From an uncultured Collinsella sp. (lineage in GTDB: Bacteria > Actinomycetota > Coriobacteriia > Coriobacteriales > Coriobacteriaceae): 53,322 nucleotides of DNA. Made by a program: the position numbers and the translations under genes. Under the pieces are notes generated by a model. That model was not told where the DNA came from and did not search any database. It saw only the letters and a program-made list of their open reading frames with translations. Every line of letters starts with the position of its first letter. Position 1 is the first letter of the stretch. This document shows, one piece after another, positions 27,950 through 36,129 of the stretch. The DNA lies in contig CAUBPS010000016.1 of NCBI GenBank assembly GCA_958437935.1, forward strand, positions 1-53,322. Reading direction: 5' to 3'.

Positions 27950-29083
27950 ATGGCAGACGTCGACAACAGGAACCGTAACCGCAGGTCCAACCGAGCGGGT
28001 CAGCCCAATCCCAAGCGCGAGGCCCGTGCCAAGGCCGCCGAGCGCCATGTGATGACTGTGTCCGAAGCGTGCGCCAAGGATATCGAGCGTTCGCTTGCTG
28101 GTGTTCGCGAGTTTGACGGCATGCCCGCCGGCTTTGTCGCGGCGATGAAGGCCAAGGTTCAGACTGCTGTGGCCCCCGAAGAGCAGGTCGCCGAGGACGT
28201 CGAGAACGCGGAGACTGCCGAGACCGAGGCAGCGCCCGAGACCGAGGCAGCGCCCGAGCCCGTCGAGGAGCCTGCCGAGGAAATCGCCGAAGCTGAGTCC
28301 GCGCCTGCTGAGGAGCCCGCTCCGGTCCTGCCCGAGGTCACTGTGCTTGATGCCTCCGCCACGCAGGCAATCCTCGATAACGGTCGCGGCTATGCGCAGT
28401 TCTGCGACATGGCCGTGCTCGCCTTTGCCTCGTTTACCAATCCGGGCGGTGGATATATTCAGGGTTATCTGGGCCAGGAGGCCACGCTGTGCGCCGATTC
28501 GTATCTGTACAACGTTCTCGATAAGCAGCGTAAGTGGTACGGCGAGAACCGTCGCCGCAACATCAACTGCGAGCTCTATCGTAACCGCGCCCTGGTGGTG
28601 CCTGCGGTGCGCTTCGACCGCAACCACGTGCATGCATACGCCGACGTGATCGTGGCCGCCGCGCCCAACGTTAGGCGTGCCCGCCAGGAGTATCGCGTGA
28701 GCGACGATGCTCTGCTGGATGCCCTGCGCGACCGTATCCGCTTTGTGCTCGCCATCTGCGACGAGTTGGGTCGCGAGAAGCTCGTGCTGGGCGCATGGGG
28801 CTGCGACAACAACGGCTTTGATGCCGAGGCCGTGGCCGAGCTCTTCCGCAAGGAGCTCGCATCGGGCGACTTCAAGGTCAAGCAGGTCTTCTTTGCCGTG
28901 CCCTCTACGCGCTGGGACGAGGATTTCGCCAAGTTCGAGCACGTGCTGGCAAACTTCCCCGAGCGCAACGAGGAGTCCTATGCTCAGGTTGCCGCCCGCG
29001 CCGCAGCCGCCCGTGCCGCCGAGCAGGCTCAGGCCGCTGCCGAGGATGACGAGGATGACGACGACTGGCGCAAGTACCTGTAA
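27950..29083 (+). CDS. PARG-like (TIGR02452) protein with altered QEE motif
   Basis: A 377-aa protein resembling bacterial poly(ADP-ribose) glycohydrolases (macrodomain fold). The family signature GGG-X6-8-QEE appears as NPGGGYIQGYLGQEATL, so the second Glu, the residue reported as catalytic, is Ala. Other family segments remain: VVPAVRFDRNHVHAYADVIV, AAPN, and LGAWGCDNNGFD. The first 125 residues are a disordered, Glu/Ala/Pro-rich extension with repeated ETEAAPE units, and the C-terminus is a run of Asp/Glu. GGTGG lies upstream of ATG 27950. It may bind ADP-ribose without cleaving it, or act by another residue (inference). Confidence 0.82.
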   Translation: MADVDNRNRNRRSNRAGQPNPKREARAKAAERHVMTVSEACAKDIERSLAGVREFDGMPAGFVAAMKAKVQTAVAPEEQVAEDVENAETAETEAAPETEAAPEPVEEPAEEIAEAESAPAEEPAPVLPEVTVLDASATQAILDNGRGYAQFCDMAVLAFASFTNPGGGYIQGYLGQEATLCADSYLYNVLDKQRKWYGENRRRNINCELYRNRALVVPAVRFDRNHVHAYADVIVAAAPNVRRARQEYRVSDDALLDALRDRIRFVLAICDELGREKLVLGAWGCDNNGFDAEAVAELFRKELASGDFKVKQVFFAVPSTRWDEDFAKFEHVLANFPERNEESYAQVAARAAAARAAEQAQAAAEDDEDDDDWRKYL

Positions 29084-29108
29084 ACGGTGCGTGTGATGCG
29101 ATATACCG

Positions 29109-29139
29109 AGCCGACGGGGGCTGCTCCCGTCGGCTTTTT
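29109..29139 (+). terminator. Terminator after the PARG-like gene
   Basis: A 10-bp stem AGCCGACGGG / CCCGTCGGCT with a 7-nt loop and a TTTT tail. Confidence 0.85.
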
Positions 29140-29158
29140 ATTGAGTGGGGAGCTTACG

Positions 29159-29818
29159 ATGAAAAACGTTCTGTGCTTTGGTGACAGCAACACCTATGGC
29201 TATGATCCGGCTGGTATGCGCGATGGCACCGCGGTGCGCTATGCGCAGGATGTGCGCTGGTGCGGCGTGGCCCAACGTGACTTAGGCGAGGGCTGGCATG
29301 TAATTGAAGAAGGCCTCAACGGCCGCACGACGGTACGCGACGATATGTGCCATCTGGACACCAATCTTAACGGCATCCGCGCGCTGCCGATGCTGCTCGA
29401 GGCTCATAAGCCGCTGGATGCGATCGTTATTATGCTGGGAACTAACGATTGCAAGACGGTCTTTAACGTGACAGCTTCCGATATCGCCCGTGGCGCCATG
29501 GCGCTGATTCGCGCCGTCCGCGCGTTTCCGTGGACCGACGCTGCGCCTTGTCCGCGCATCCTGCTGATGGCTCCTATCAAGATCAAGCCGCAGATCGCCG
29601 ATGTGTATATGACCGACTTTGACGAGCATTCCGTCGAGGCCTCGGAGCATTTTGCTGAATACTATGCGCACGTAGCTGAGCAGTTTAGCTGCGACTTTTT
29701 GAATGCAGCGGAGTTTGCCGAGCCGGGCGATATCGACTATCTGCATATGATGCCCGAAAGCCACGAGAGCCTGGGTCACGCCGCGGCAGCCAAGCTCAAA
29801 GAGATGCTCGGTGAGTAG
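29159..29818 (+). CDS. SGNH/GDSL hydrolase
   Basis: A 219-aa cytoplasmic esterase-like enzyme (no signal peptide). The four SGNH blocks are present: block I LCFGDSNTYGYDP (Ser nucleophile), block II in LNGRTTVRDD, block III MLGTNDCK, and block V DIDYLHMMPESHESLGH (Asp/His). The overall pattern is similar to arylesterases/acyltransferases of the MsAcT type; the substrate is unknown. ATG 29159 follows GGGGAG. Hairpin B1 (29831-29867) terminates it. Confidence 0.88.
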   Translation: MKNVLCFGDSNTYGYDPAGMRDGTAVRYAQDVRWCGVAQRDLGEGWHVIEEGLNGRTTVRDDMCHLDTNLNGIRALPMLLEAHKPLDAIVIMLGTNDCKTVFNVTASDIARGAMALIRAVRAFPWTDAAPCPRILLMAPIKIKPQIADVYMTDFDEHSVEASEHFAEYYAHVAEQFSCDFLNAAEFAEPGDIDYLHMMPESHESLGHAAAAKLKEMLGE

Positions 29819-29830
29819 CACGGCCCCAAG

Positions 29831-29867
29831 CCACCGCAAAGGGGACAGGCGCCTTTGCGGTGGTTTT
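29831..29867 (+). terminator. Hairpin B1: terminator, inverted copy of B2
   Basis: A 12-bp stem CCACCGCAAAGG / CCTTTGCGGTGG with loop GGACAGGCG and a TTTT tail. The same hairpin recurs, inverted, at 30523-30563; together they flank the pentapeptide-repeat gene. Confidence 0.85.
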
Positions 29868-29897
29868 GCCCGGGTAAACGAACGGATTGGCTGCCAT

Positions 29898-30509
29898 ATG
29901 GGCATGGACGAGCTCGTCGACCTCTTTGCCGAGGGCGATGAGCTCGTCTCCAATACCGCTTTTGAGGATTTGGATCTTGCCTACGACGTGGCGAACGGCG
30001 CGACCTTCGATGGCGTTGTGTTCCGATCTTGCGAGTTCGATAGCGTTGACTGGAGCGGCTCGACGTTTCGCGACGTGGTGTTTCGCGGTTGCCGCTTTAT
30101 CCGCTGCAACATGGAAGGCTGCTGGCTCAGCCGCTGCGACTTCGTTGACTGCTCGGCACCGGGACTCAACTTGCTCAAGGCGCGCCTGTCGAGCGTGTCG
30201 TTTGGATCGTGCGATTTGAGCTATGCGAACCTTTCGGAGGGACGCATTGGCCCCATGGCTGCGCGTGACACGCGTTTGACCGAGGCCGCACTCCAGGGGG
30301 CAAAGCTGGGGCAATTGCGCTTGGACGGCTGCGACCTGACGCGAATCGATGTGTTCAAGACGCCGCTTTCCGGCGTGGATGTATCGCGATGCGCGTTCGC
30401 GGCCCCTGTCATCTCGGGCGACTACCGTGAGCTGCGGGGCCTGACGGTCAATGCCGAGCAGGCACTTGCGCTCTCGGGTTTGTTGGGAATTCAACTCGCC
30501 GACGGCTAG
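29898..30509 (+). CDS. Pentapeptide-repeat protein
   Basis: A 203-aa protein built largely of pentapeptide repeats A(D/N)LXX-type, here rather degenerate: FEDLD, FDGVV, FRSCE, FDSVD, FRDVV, FRGCR, and so on through LDGCD, predicting a right-handed quadrilateral beta-helix from about residue 18 to 170. Some such proteins mimic DNA and protect gyrase from quinolones, but many have no known role, and nothing here tells which this is. The ribosome site is weak; ATG 29904 is an alternative start. It is enclosed by two inverted copies of one hairpin. Confidence 0.85.
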   Translation: MGMDELVDLFAEGDELVSNTAFEDLDLAYDVANGATFDGVVFRSCEFDSVDWSGSTFRDVVFRGCRFIRCNMEGCWLSRCDFVDCSAPGLNLLKARLSSVSFGSCDLSYANLSEGRIGPMAARDTRLTEAALQGAKLGQLRLDGCDLTRIDVFKTPLSGVDVSRCAFAAPVISGDYRELRGLTVNAEQALALSGLLGIQLADG

Positions 30510-30522
30510 ACGTCAAAAAGGA

Positions 30523-30563
30523 AAAACCACCGCAAAGGTGCCTGTCCCCTTTGCGGTGGTTTT
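30523..30563. terminator. Hairpin B2: bidirectional terminator, inverted copy of B1
   Basis: A 16-bp stem (AAAACCACCGCAAAGG and its complement) with loop TGCCTGTCC. With A and T runs on both sides it can terminate both the pentapeptide gene (+) and thiD (-), which converge here. Its core is the reverse complement of hairpin B1 with a single base difference. Confidence 0.85.
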
Positions 30564-30575
30564 GGGCTGCGAATC

Positions 30576-31406
30576 TTAATACTGCCACATGTGGTTGACG
30601 GGGCCAGAGCCTTTGCCCATGTCAAAGCCGGCGGCGAGAGCGCCGGTTAGGTAGGCCTTGCCGGCGTTGACGGCATCGGCAAGATCCATGCCCTGGGCCA
30701 GCGCGCAGGCGATGGCGGACGAAAGCGTGCAGCCGGTGCCGTGTGTGTTGTCGGTCTCGATGCGCTTGTGGCGGAACCACGTGGTGAGCGGATCGCCCAG
30801 ATGGTTGCCCTCGTCATCGAGTGGCGCGGGTTCGGCCAATACATCGTTGGCCTCGTTGACAAGATGCCCACCCTTAACGAGGGATGCGCAACCAAAGCGG
30901 CGGGTGAGGAGCATGGCAGCATTTTGCTGTGTGCGCTCGGAGTCGACCTCGTAGTCAAGCAGGGCCATGGCCTCGGGAATATTGGGCGTGATGACGGTTG
31001 CTAGTGGGAACAGGCGGCGGGTGAGCGCCTCGGCGGCATCTTCGGCAATCAGCCGTGCGCCCGACGTGGCTACCATGACGGGGTCGACGACCACGTTTGT
31101 CGCGTTCCAGGCGCTCAGGCGGTCGGCGATAACCTCGATAATCTCGGCAGAGGAAACCATGCCGATCTTGACGGCGCTGGGGCGGATATCGTCAAATACA
31201 GCGTCGATCTGCGCAGCGACGATATCAGGGGAGATATTCTGCACGGCGGTGACACCGAGCGTGTTTTGTGCGGTGATGGCGGTGATGGCCGTCTCGGCAT
31301 ACAGGCGGTGCGCCGTGATGGTCTTGATGTCGGCCTGAATGCCGGCGCCACCGCTGGAATCGGATCCTGCGATGGATAGAACGGCAGGTACCTTACTGCG
31401 ATCCAT
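30576..31406 (-). CDS. thiD: HMP / HMP-phosphate kinase ThiD
   Basis: Phosphorylates hydroxymethylpyrimidine and its monophosphate in thiamine synthesis. The 276-aa ribokinase-fold enzyme shows LSIAGSDSSGGAGIQADIKT, the substrate loop TAITAQNTLGV, DPVMVATSG, ITPNIPEA and the catalytic-loop region NTHGTGCTLSSAIA (anion hole and Asp-substitute area). It lies 178 bp downstream of thiC with a hairpin in between. thiE, thiG and thiM are not in this window. Confidence 0.95.
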   Translation of the reverse strand: MDRSKVPAVLSIAGSDSSGGAGIQADIKTITAHRLYAETAITAITAQNTLGVTAVQNISPDIVAAQIDAVFDDIRPSAVKIGMVSSAEIIEVIADRLSAWNATNVVVDPVMVATSGARLIAEDAAEALTRRLFPLATVITPNIPEAMALLDYEVDSERTQQNAAMLLTRRFGCASLVKGGHLVNEANDVLAEPAPLDDEGNHLGDPLTTWFRHKRIETDNTHGTGCTLSSAIACALAQGMDLADAVNAGKAYLTGALAAGFDMGKGSGPVNHMWQY

Positions 31407-31464
31407 GTTCGCTCCCTTGTTCGGTCGGAATCAAATGGGTCTATAAGCCAGCATTATAAAGATG

Positions 31465-31492
31465 CCCGGGCCGACTCTATGTCGAACCCGGG
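31465..31492 (-). terminator. Hairpin between thiC and thiD
   Basis: Stem CCCGGG / CCCGGG with inner GTCG / CGAC pairing, followed on the minus strand by CATCTTTATAAT. It could end thiC transcription partly, or protect the thiC mRNA; the T tract is weak. Confidence 0.5.
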
Positions 31493-31584
31493 CGGGCGAT
31501 GCAATCTTTACGCAAATGTAAGCAAATGTTCGCACGTCAACAATTGACGAACACCATGTTACCGATTGTTGCTCCGGTGACGCG

Positions 31585-32919
31585 TTAGTCCTCCATGCCG
31601 AGGTCGATCGTCGTGCCTTCGAACACCTTGTTAACGGTGCGGACGGCGCACATCTTGCCGCACATGGTGCAGGTGCCCTCGGTGGCGGCGGGGGATTCTT
31701 CGTAGCGTTTCTTGCCGGTGACCGGGTCGAGAGCGCACTTCCACATGGCATCCCAGTCGAGCTTGCGGCGTGCCTGGCCCATCTTGTCGTCCATGTCGCG
31801 GGCGTGCGGCACCTTCTTGGCGATATCGGCGGCGTGCGCGGCGATCTTGGTTGCCATGAGGCCGTCGAGCACGTCCTTGGCGTCGGGCAGGCACAGGTGC
31901 TCGGCGGGCGTCACGTAGCACAGGAAGTCGGCGCCGGAGCTGGCGGAGATGGCGCCGCCGATGGCAGCGGTGATGTGGTCGTAACCCACGCCGATATCGG
32001 TCACCAGCGGCCCGAGCACATAGAACGGGGCGTTGTGGCACAGGCGCTTCTGTAGCTTCATGTTGGCAGCGATCTCGTCAAGCGCCATGTGACCCGGGCC
32101 CTCGACCATGACCTGGACGCCGGCTGCCCAGGCGCGCTTGCACAGCTTGCCCAGCTCGATCATCTCGGCGGTCTCGGTGGCGTCGTTGGAGTCGTAGAGG
32201 CAGCCCGGGCGGCAGGAGTCGCCGAGCGAAATCGTCACGTCGTATTCGTGGCAAATCTCGAGCAGCTCGTCAAAGTACTCGTAGAAGGGGTTTTCGTTGC
32301 CGGTGACCTCCATCCAGCCAAACAGCAGCGAGCCGCCGCGGCTGACGATGTTCATCAGGCGACCGGTCTCCTTAAAGGTCTTGGTGACCGACTTGTTGAT
32401 GCCGCAGTGAATGGTCATAAAGTCCACGCCGTCCTCGGCGTGCGCGCGCACGACCTCGAACAGGTCGTCCTTGGTGAGCTTGACCAGCGGCTTTTCCATG
32501 TAGCCGATGGCGTCGTACATGGGGACGGTGCCTACCATGAGCGGCGTCTCGTCGATGAGCTGCTGGCGGAACTGGCGCGTCTTGCCCGAGTTGGAGAGGT
32601 CCATGATGGCGTCGGCGCCAAAGTCCTCAGCGATCTTGACCTTCTTCCATTCCTCGGCGGCATCGGCCTTGTCGCCCGAGATGCCCAAGTTCACGTTGAC
32701 CTTGGTGGACAGGCCCTCGCCGACACCAAAGGCGCGCATGCCCTTTTTGATGTGCACGATGTTGGCGGGAATGGCGATGCGGCCGTCGGCCACGCGCTCG
32801 CGGATGTACTCGGGGTCGCGATGCTCGCGCTCGGCGACTTCCTTCATCTGCGGCGTGATCTGTCCGGCGCGGGCGAAGTCGATTTGCGTGACAAGCTTGG
32901 ACTCGGTCTGTGTGCTCAT
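31585..32919 (-). CDS. thiC: HMP-phosphate synthase ThiC
   Basis: Radical-SAM enzyme that converts aminoimidazole ribotide to hydroxymethylpyrimidine phosphate. The 444-aa length is that of the short (Clostridium-like) ThiC form lacking the N-terminal extension. The C-terminal Fe-S motif is CTMCGKMC (CX2CX3C as read here). Other family segments include MTIHCGINKSV, SLGDSCRPGCLYDSND and MVEGPGHMALDEI. ATG 32919 follows GAAGGGAG, which belongs to the 3' end of the TPP riboswitch, so translation control is likely. Confidence 0.96.
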   Translation of the reverse strand: MSTQTESKLVTQIDFARAGQITPQMKEVAEREHRDPEYIRERVADGRIAIPANIVHIKKGMRAFGVGEGLSTKVNVNLGISGDKADAAEEWKKVKIAEDFGADAIMDLSNSGKTRQFRQQLIDETPLMVGTVPMYDAIGYMEKPLVKLTKDDLFEVVRAHAEDGVDFMTIHCGINKSVTKTFKETGRLMNIVSRGGSLLFGWMEVTGNENPFYEYFDELLEICHEYDVTISLGDSCRPGCLYDSNDATETAEMIELGKLCKRAWAAGVQVMVEGPGHMALDEIAANMKLQKRLCHNAPFYVLGPLVTDIGVGYDHITAAIGGAISASSGADFLCYVTPAEHLCLPDAKDVLDGLMATKIAAHAADIAKKVPHARDMDDKMGQARRKLDWDAMWKCALDPVTGKKRYEESPAATEGTCTMCGKMCAVRTVNKVFEGTTIDLGMED

Positions 32920-32927
32920 TGGCACGG

Positions 32928-33022
32928 CTCCCTTCGTTGGCATTACCCATATCAGGTTTGCGGGTCAGGGCGGGCGCGCCCAATCTCAGCCTGCCGTCTG
33001 GTCCTGCAAGCTCCCCGTTTAT
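32928..33022 (-). promoter_or_regulatory. TPP (THI-box) riboswitch of thiC
   Basis: On the minus strand the conserved blocks appear in order: ACGGGGAGC, GCAGGCTGAGATTGGGC (pyrimidine-side CUGAGA), and ACCTGATATGGGTAATGCC followed by AACGAAGGGAG. These are the invariant parts of the TPP aptamer. The last block contains the ribosome site of thiC, which suggests control of translation initiation (inference). Confidence 0.95.
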
Positions 33023-33090
33023 GTAGTGGGCTCAAGTATAGCCTGAATGGGTACGATTGGCCTAACGAACGTGCCTGTGGGGAGGCGTAC

Positions 33091-33612
33091 ATGGAAGACA
33101 AGCATCTATATCGAGAGACGCAATGGGACATATCGGCCGAGGAGGGCCGTGCGCACCATGGGTTGGTCGCGATTGGCTTTGCGGTGCTTGCCGTGCTGGT
33201 GATTGCCTTTTGTATTTGGACGTTTGGCGGTCGCGGCGGCGCTGCCTGGGAGTTTGAGGCCGATGATAGCCTACCGATTATGGCGGTGAGGAGTACTGGC
33301 GGTAATGCCAATACGCTCGCCATTCCGGGCGATTATTGGTACCCGCGCGATGAGTTTGTGCAGTTGCAGCTGAGTGGTGGGTCCATTCCAGGCGAAGAAA
33401 TCGAACGCGTGACGTTTGACGCGGCGCTCAAAACGCTGACGGTGAAGCTCAAAGATCAAGGAGATGTGCCCACGACCATGGATATCGCCCTGGCGGAATG
33501 GCGTCTGGAGCCTCCGTCGGGCGTCAAGGTGTCCGAGGTTGAGCATGTCAAGATTACCTATCAGGACGGCACGACAAATGAAATTGCCAAAGCCGACGGC
33601 TTGGCGGAATAG
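33091..33612 (+). CDS. Membrane-anchored protein of unknown function
   Basis: A 173-aa bitopic protein: a cytoplasmic N-terminus of about 25 residues, one transmembrane helix at about 26-46 (VAIGFAVLAVLVIAFCIWTF), and a predicted beta-rich extracytoplasmic domain of about 125 residues with no motif that I recognise. GGGGAGG lies 6 nt before the ATG. It is transcribed divergently from the thiC riboswitch and convergently with yaaA. No function is assigned. Confidence 0.8.
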   Translation: MEDKHLYRETQWDISAEEGRAHHGLVAIGFAVLAVLVIAFCIWTFGGRGGAAWEFEADDSLPIMAVRSTGGNANTLAIPGDYWYPRDEFVQLQLSGGSIPGEEIERVTFDAALKTLTVKLKDQGDVPTTMDIALAEWRLEPPSGVKVSEVEHVKITYQDGTTNEIAKADGLAE

Positions 33613-33652
33613 ACGTCGTGCCTAGGCAGTACATTCAAGAGTAGCGGTGGTC

Positions 33653-34462
33653 CTACAAGGACCGTTCGTTCAGGAAGACCAAAGTGTTTTTATTTGAAAG
33701 CTCGGGAAGGTGACGATAGCCAACGTCGAATGCGGTGAGCCCGCTTACATCCTCGACCTTGTTTTCCGCCATCCAGCGCACCATGGAGCCGCGCGCCTTT
33801 TTGCTGGCGGTCGACCGTTGGATGGGCTTCCCGTTGCGGATACCCTCGCCAAAGAGGCATGTGACGGCCGTGGCGTCGTCCGCGAGGTGGGGCAGAACGG
33901 CTTTGGCATACTCTACGCTGGCGAGGTTGACGATCGTGGTGTTTGAGCCTGCCGGGGCGGTAGCCCGCGCGAGCTTGTCACCCCAAAACGCGTAGAGGTC
34001 TCGGGCATCGTCAACGGCGAGCTTCGCGCCCATCTCCAGCCGATACGGTTCAACGGCATGAAAGGGACGAACGCACCCGTAGAGGCCGGAGAGGATCCAC
34101 AGGTGGCTTTGCAGCCAGGCGAGCTGTTCGGCATCCATGACCTCGGGCGCCATACTTTGGTATTGGATGCCGTGGTAGGACATGACGGCGGGGGAGAGGT
34201 GTCGGGCGAGTGCGGGATTGTCGAGATCGCCGTTTTTCAGGATGGGCCCGAACTCATGCAGGGTGTTGAGGCAAGGCCCCAGCAGTTTGTCACTTACGTT
34301 CCATAGCGTCTGCAGACCGCCGCTGCCTTCATTTCGTTCGATATCTAGCAGTGCGCGGTGGAGGCGAGCCGTTTCGTGCGCAAAAGGCGGTATGTCCAGG
34401 ACTTCAAAAGCATCTTGGGCCGCGCGCATCTGCTTGGCGGGCGAAATGATGACCTGCAGCAT
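33653..34462 (-). CDS. yaaA: YaaA-family peroxide-response protein
   Basis: Member of the UPF0246 family; E. coli YaaA lowers free iron and DNA damage during peroxide stress and is a DNA-binding fold. The 269-aa product starts with the family block MLQVIISPAKQMR and has ALARHLSPAVMSYHGIQYQS, LWILSGLYGCVRPF and NLASVEYAKAVLP. ATG 34462 has GGAGAG just upstream. It is convergent with the unknown membrane protein. Confidence 0.9.
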   Translation of the reverse strand: MLQVIISPAKQMRAAQDAFEVLDIPPFAHETARLHRALLDIERNEGSGGLQTLWNVSDKLLGPCLNTLHEFGPILKNGDLDNPALARHLSPAVMSYHGIQYQSMAPEVMDAEQLAWLQSHLWILSGLYGCVRPFHAVEPYRLEMGAKLAVDDARDLYAFWGDKLARATAPAGSNTTIVNLASVEYAKAVLPHLADDATAVTCLFGEGIRNGKPIQRSTASKKARGSMVRWMAENKVEDVSGLTAFDVGYRHLPELSNKNTLVFLNERSL

Positions 34463-34485
34463 GGACTCTCCTCTGCCAAAAAGGA

Positions 34486-34552
34486 AGTTGCGGTGGGATA
34501 CGGTCTGTTTTGGCCGTTTATGGGCCAGTTTAGTCCGTATTTCACCGCAACT
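34486..34552. repeat. Hairpin H between M18 peptidase and yaaA
   Basis: Arms 34486-34503 and 34535-34552 pair over 18 positions with two G-U pairs (left arm AGTTGCGGTGGGATACGG), with TGGCC / GGCCA pairing further in. It lies 14 bp after the M18 stop and probably ends that transcript. The core TTGCGGTG / CACCGCAA is shared with hairpins B1 and B2. Confidence 0.7.
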
Positions 34553-34565
34553 GATGAAGGGTTGG

Positions 34566-35963
34566 TTAGGCTCGCTCGATGAAGGCCTTGTAGCCGCGGT
34601 AGGCCTCGTAGATATCGGCCTTGTTGGCGACCTCCCACAGGGCGTGCATGGACAGGACGGCAACGCCGGAGTCGATGACGTTCATGCCATACTTGGCCAT
34701 GATGTAGGCGATGGTGCCGCCACCGCCCGCGTTGACGCGACCGAGCTCACAGGTCTGGAAGTCCACGCCGGCCTCGTCCATGATGTCGCGGACGAGGGCC
34801 ACGTACTCGGCATCGGCGTCGTTGGAACCGCCCTTGCCGCGGCTGCCCGTGTACTTGTTAAAGCACAGGCCACGACCCATAAAGGCCGCGTTCTTGGTCT
34901 CGAACTTGCCGGCATAGCCCGGGTCGAAACCGGCGGACACGTCGGAGGAGAGCATGCGGCTGCGGGCGAGCGCGCGGCGCAGGGCCAGCGGGCTATCCTC
35001 GCCGGCGAGCGTCATGATCTCGGCGACGGTGTTCTCGAAGAAGCGGCTCGTCATACCGGTGGCACCCACGGAGCCGATTTCCTCCTTATCGACGATGAGC
35101 GTGATGCTCGTGCGCTCCACGTTGGCGACGTCGATCTGGGCGAGCATGGACGGATAGGCGCAGACACGATCGTCGTGGCCATAGCCCAAAATCATGGAGC
35201 GGTCGAGGCCCATGTCGCGGGCGGGACCGGCGGGCACGACCTCGATCTCGGCGGAGAGGAAGTCCTCCTCCTCGACGTCGTACTGCTCCTTGAGGATGTC
35301 CAGGAACATCTGCTTGACGGGCTCCTTGGGAGCGTCCTTGTCGTCTTCATCGAACTTGACGGGACGGCCGCCCACGATCACGTCGAGGATCTCGGCGTCG
35401 ACGGCGTCCTTGGCGGGCTTGGACATCTGCTCGCTCGAGAGGTGGATCAGCAGGTCGGAGATGGTAAAGACCGGATCGTCTGCCTTGTCGCCGATGTTGA
35501 TGTCGACGGTGGTGCCGTCCTTTTTGCAGATGACGCCCACGAGTGCGAGCGGGGAGGCCACCCAGTGGTAGCTCTTGACGCCGCCATAGTAGTGCGTGTC
35601 GAGATAAGCCATGTCGCCGGCCTCGAAGGCGGGATTCTGCTTAAGGTCCAGGCGCGGCGAGTCCACGTGAGCACCCAGGATGTTAAAGCCCTGCTCGAGC
35701 GGGGCGGTGCCCAGGTTGACGAGCATGAGGTCTTTGCCGTGATTGGCGGCGTACACCTTGTCGCCGGCCTTGAGCGTGCGGCCCTCGGCAATCACGGTCT
35801 CCAAGTCGACGTAGCCCGCCTCCTCGGCCATCTTGATGCCGGTCTTGACGCACAGGCGCTCGGTCTTATTCTCGCTCAAAAACTGCTTATAGCCGCGGCA
35901 AAGCTCCTCGAGTTCCTCGACTTGCTGTGGCGTGTACTTTTTCCATGCGCAGGGACGCTCCAT
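34566..35963 (-). CDS. M18-family aminopeptidase
   Basis: Dinuclear-metal aminopeptidase of the aspartyl-aminopeptidase (M18) family, cytoplasmic. The 465-aa protein has the metal and catalytic motifs LGAHVDSPRLDL (first His and Asp), DKEEIGS (catalytic and metal-binding Glu), the later Asp in SSDVSAGFDP, and the C-terminal His in LSMHALWEVANK. ATG 35963 is chosen because AGGAG lies 9 nt upstream. The same strand continues with yaaA about 100 bp further on. Confidence 0.92.
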   Translation of the reverse strand: MERPCAWKKYTPQQVEELEELCRGYKQFLSENKTERLCVKTGIKMAEEAGYVDLETVIAEGRTLKAGDKVYAANHGKDLMLVNLGTAPLEQGFNILGAHVDSPRLDLKQNPAFEAGDMAYLDTHYYGGVKSYHWVASPLALVGVICKKDGTTVDINIGDKADDPVFTISDLLIHLSSEQMSKPAKDAVDAEILDVIVGGRPVKFDEDDKDAPKEPVKQMFLDILKEQYDVEEEDFLSAEIEVVPAGPARDMGLDRSMILGYGHDDRVCAYPSMLAQIDVANVERTSITLIVDKEEIGSVGATGMTSRFFENTVAEIMTLAGEDSPLALRRALARSRMLSSDVSAGFDPGYAGKFETKNAAFMGRGLCFNKYTGSRGKGGSNDADAEYVALVRDIMDEAGVDFQTCELGRVNAGGGGTIAYIMAKYGMNVIDSGVAVLSMHALWEVANKADIYEAYRGYKAFIERA

Positions 35964-36129
35964 GACGCAGGCTCCTTTCGGATCGATCGTGCTGGTTGAT
36001 GTACCGTGAGCCATCGTATCACGCGCGGGCCCGCGGCGGCAGGGAAGCCTGATGTGCGGTGGCCGCGGGGCGGGGAGCGTGTAAACTGGTGTGAGCAAAC
36101 CGTGCCCAGCCCAAAGCGAGGTATTCAAT

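Noticed and set aside
34182..35999. 605-codon open frame on the plus strand opposite yaaA and the M18 peptidase
   Set aside because: Antisense shadow of two clearly recognisable genes; no ribosome site or known domain.
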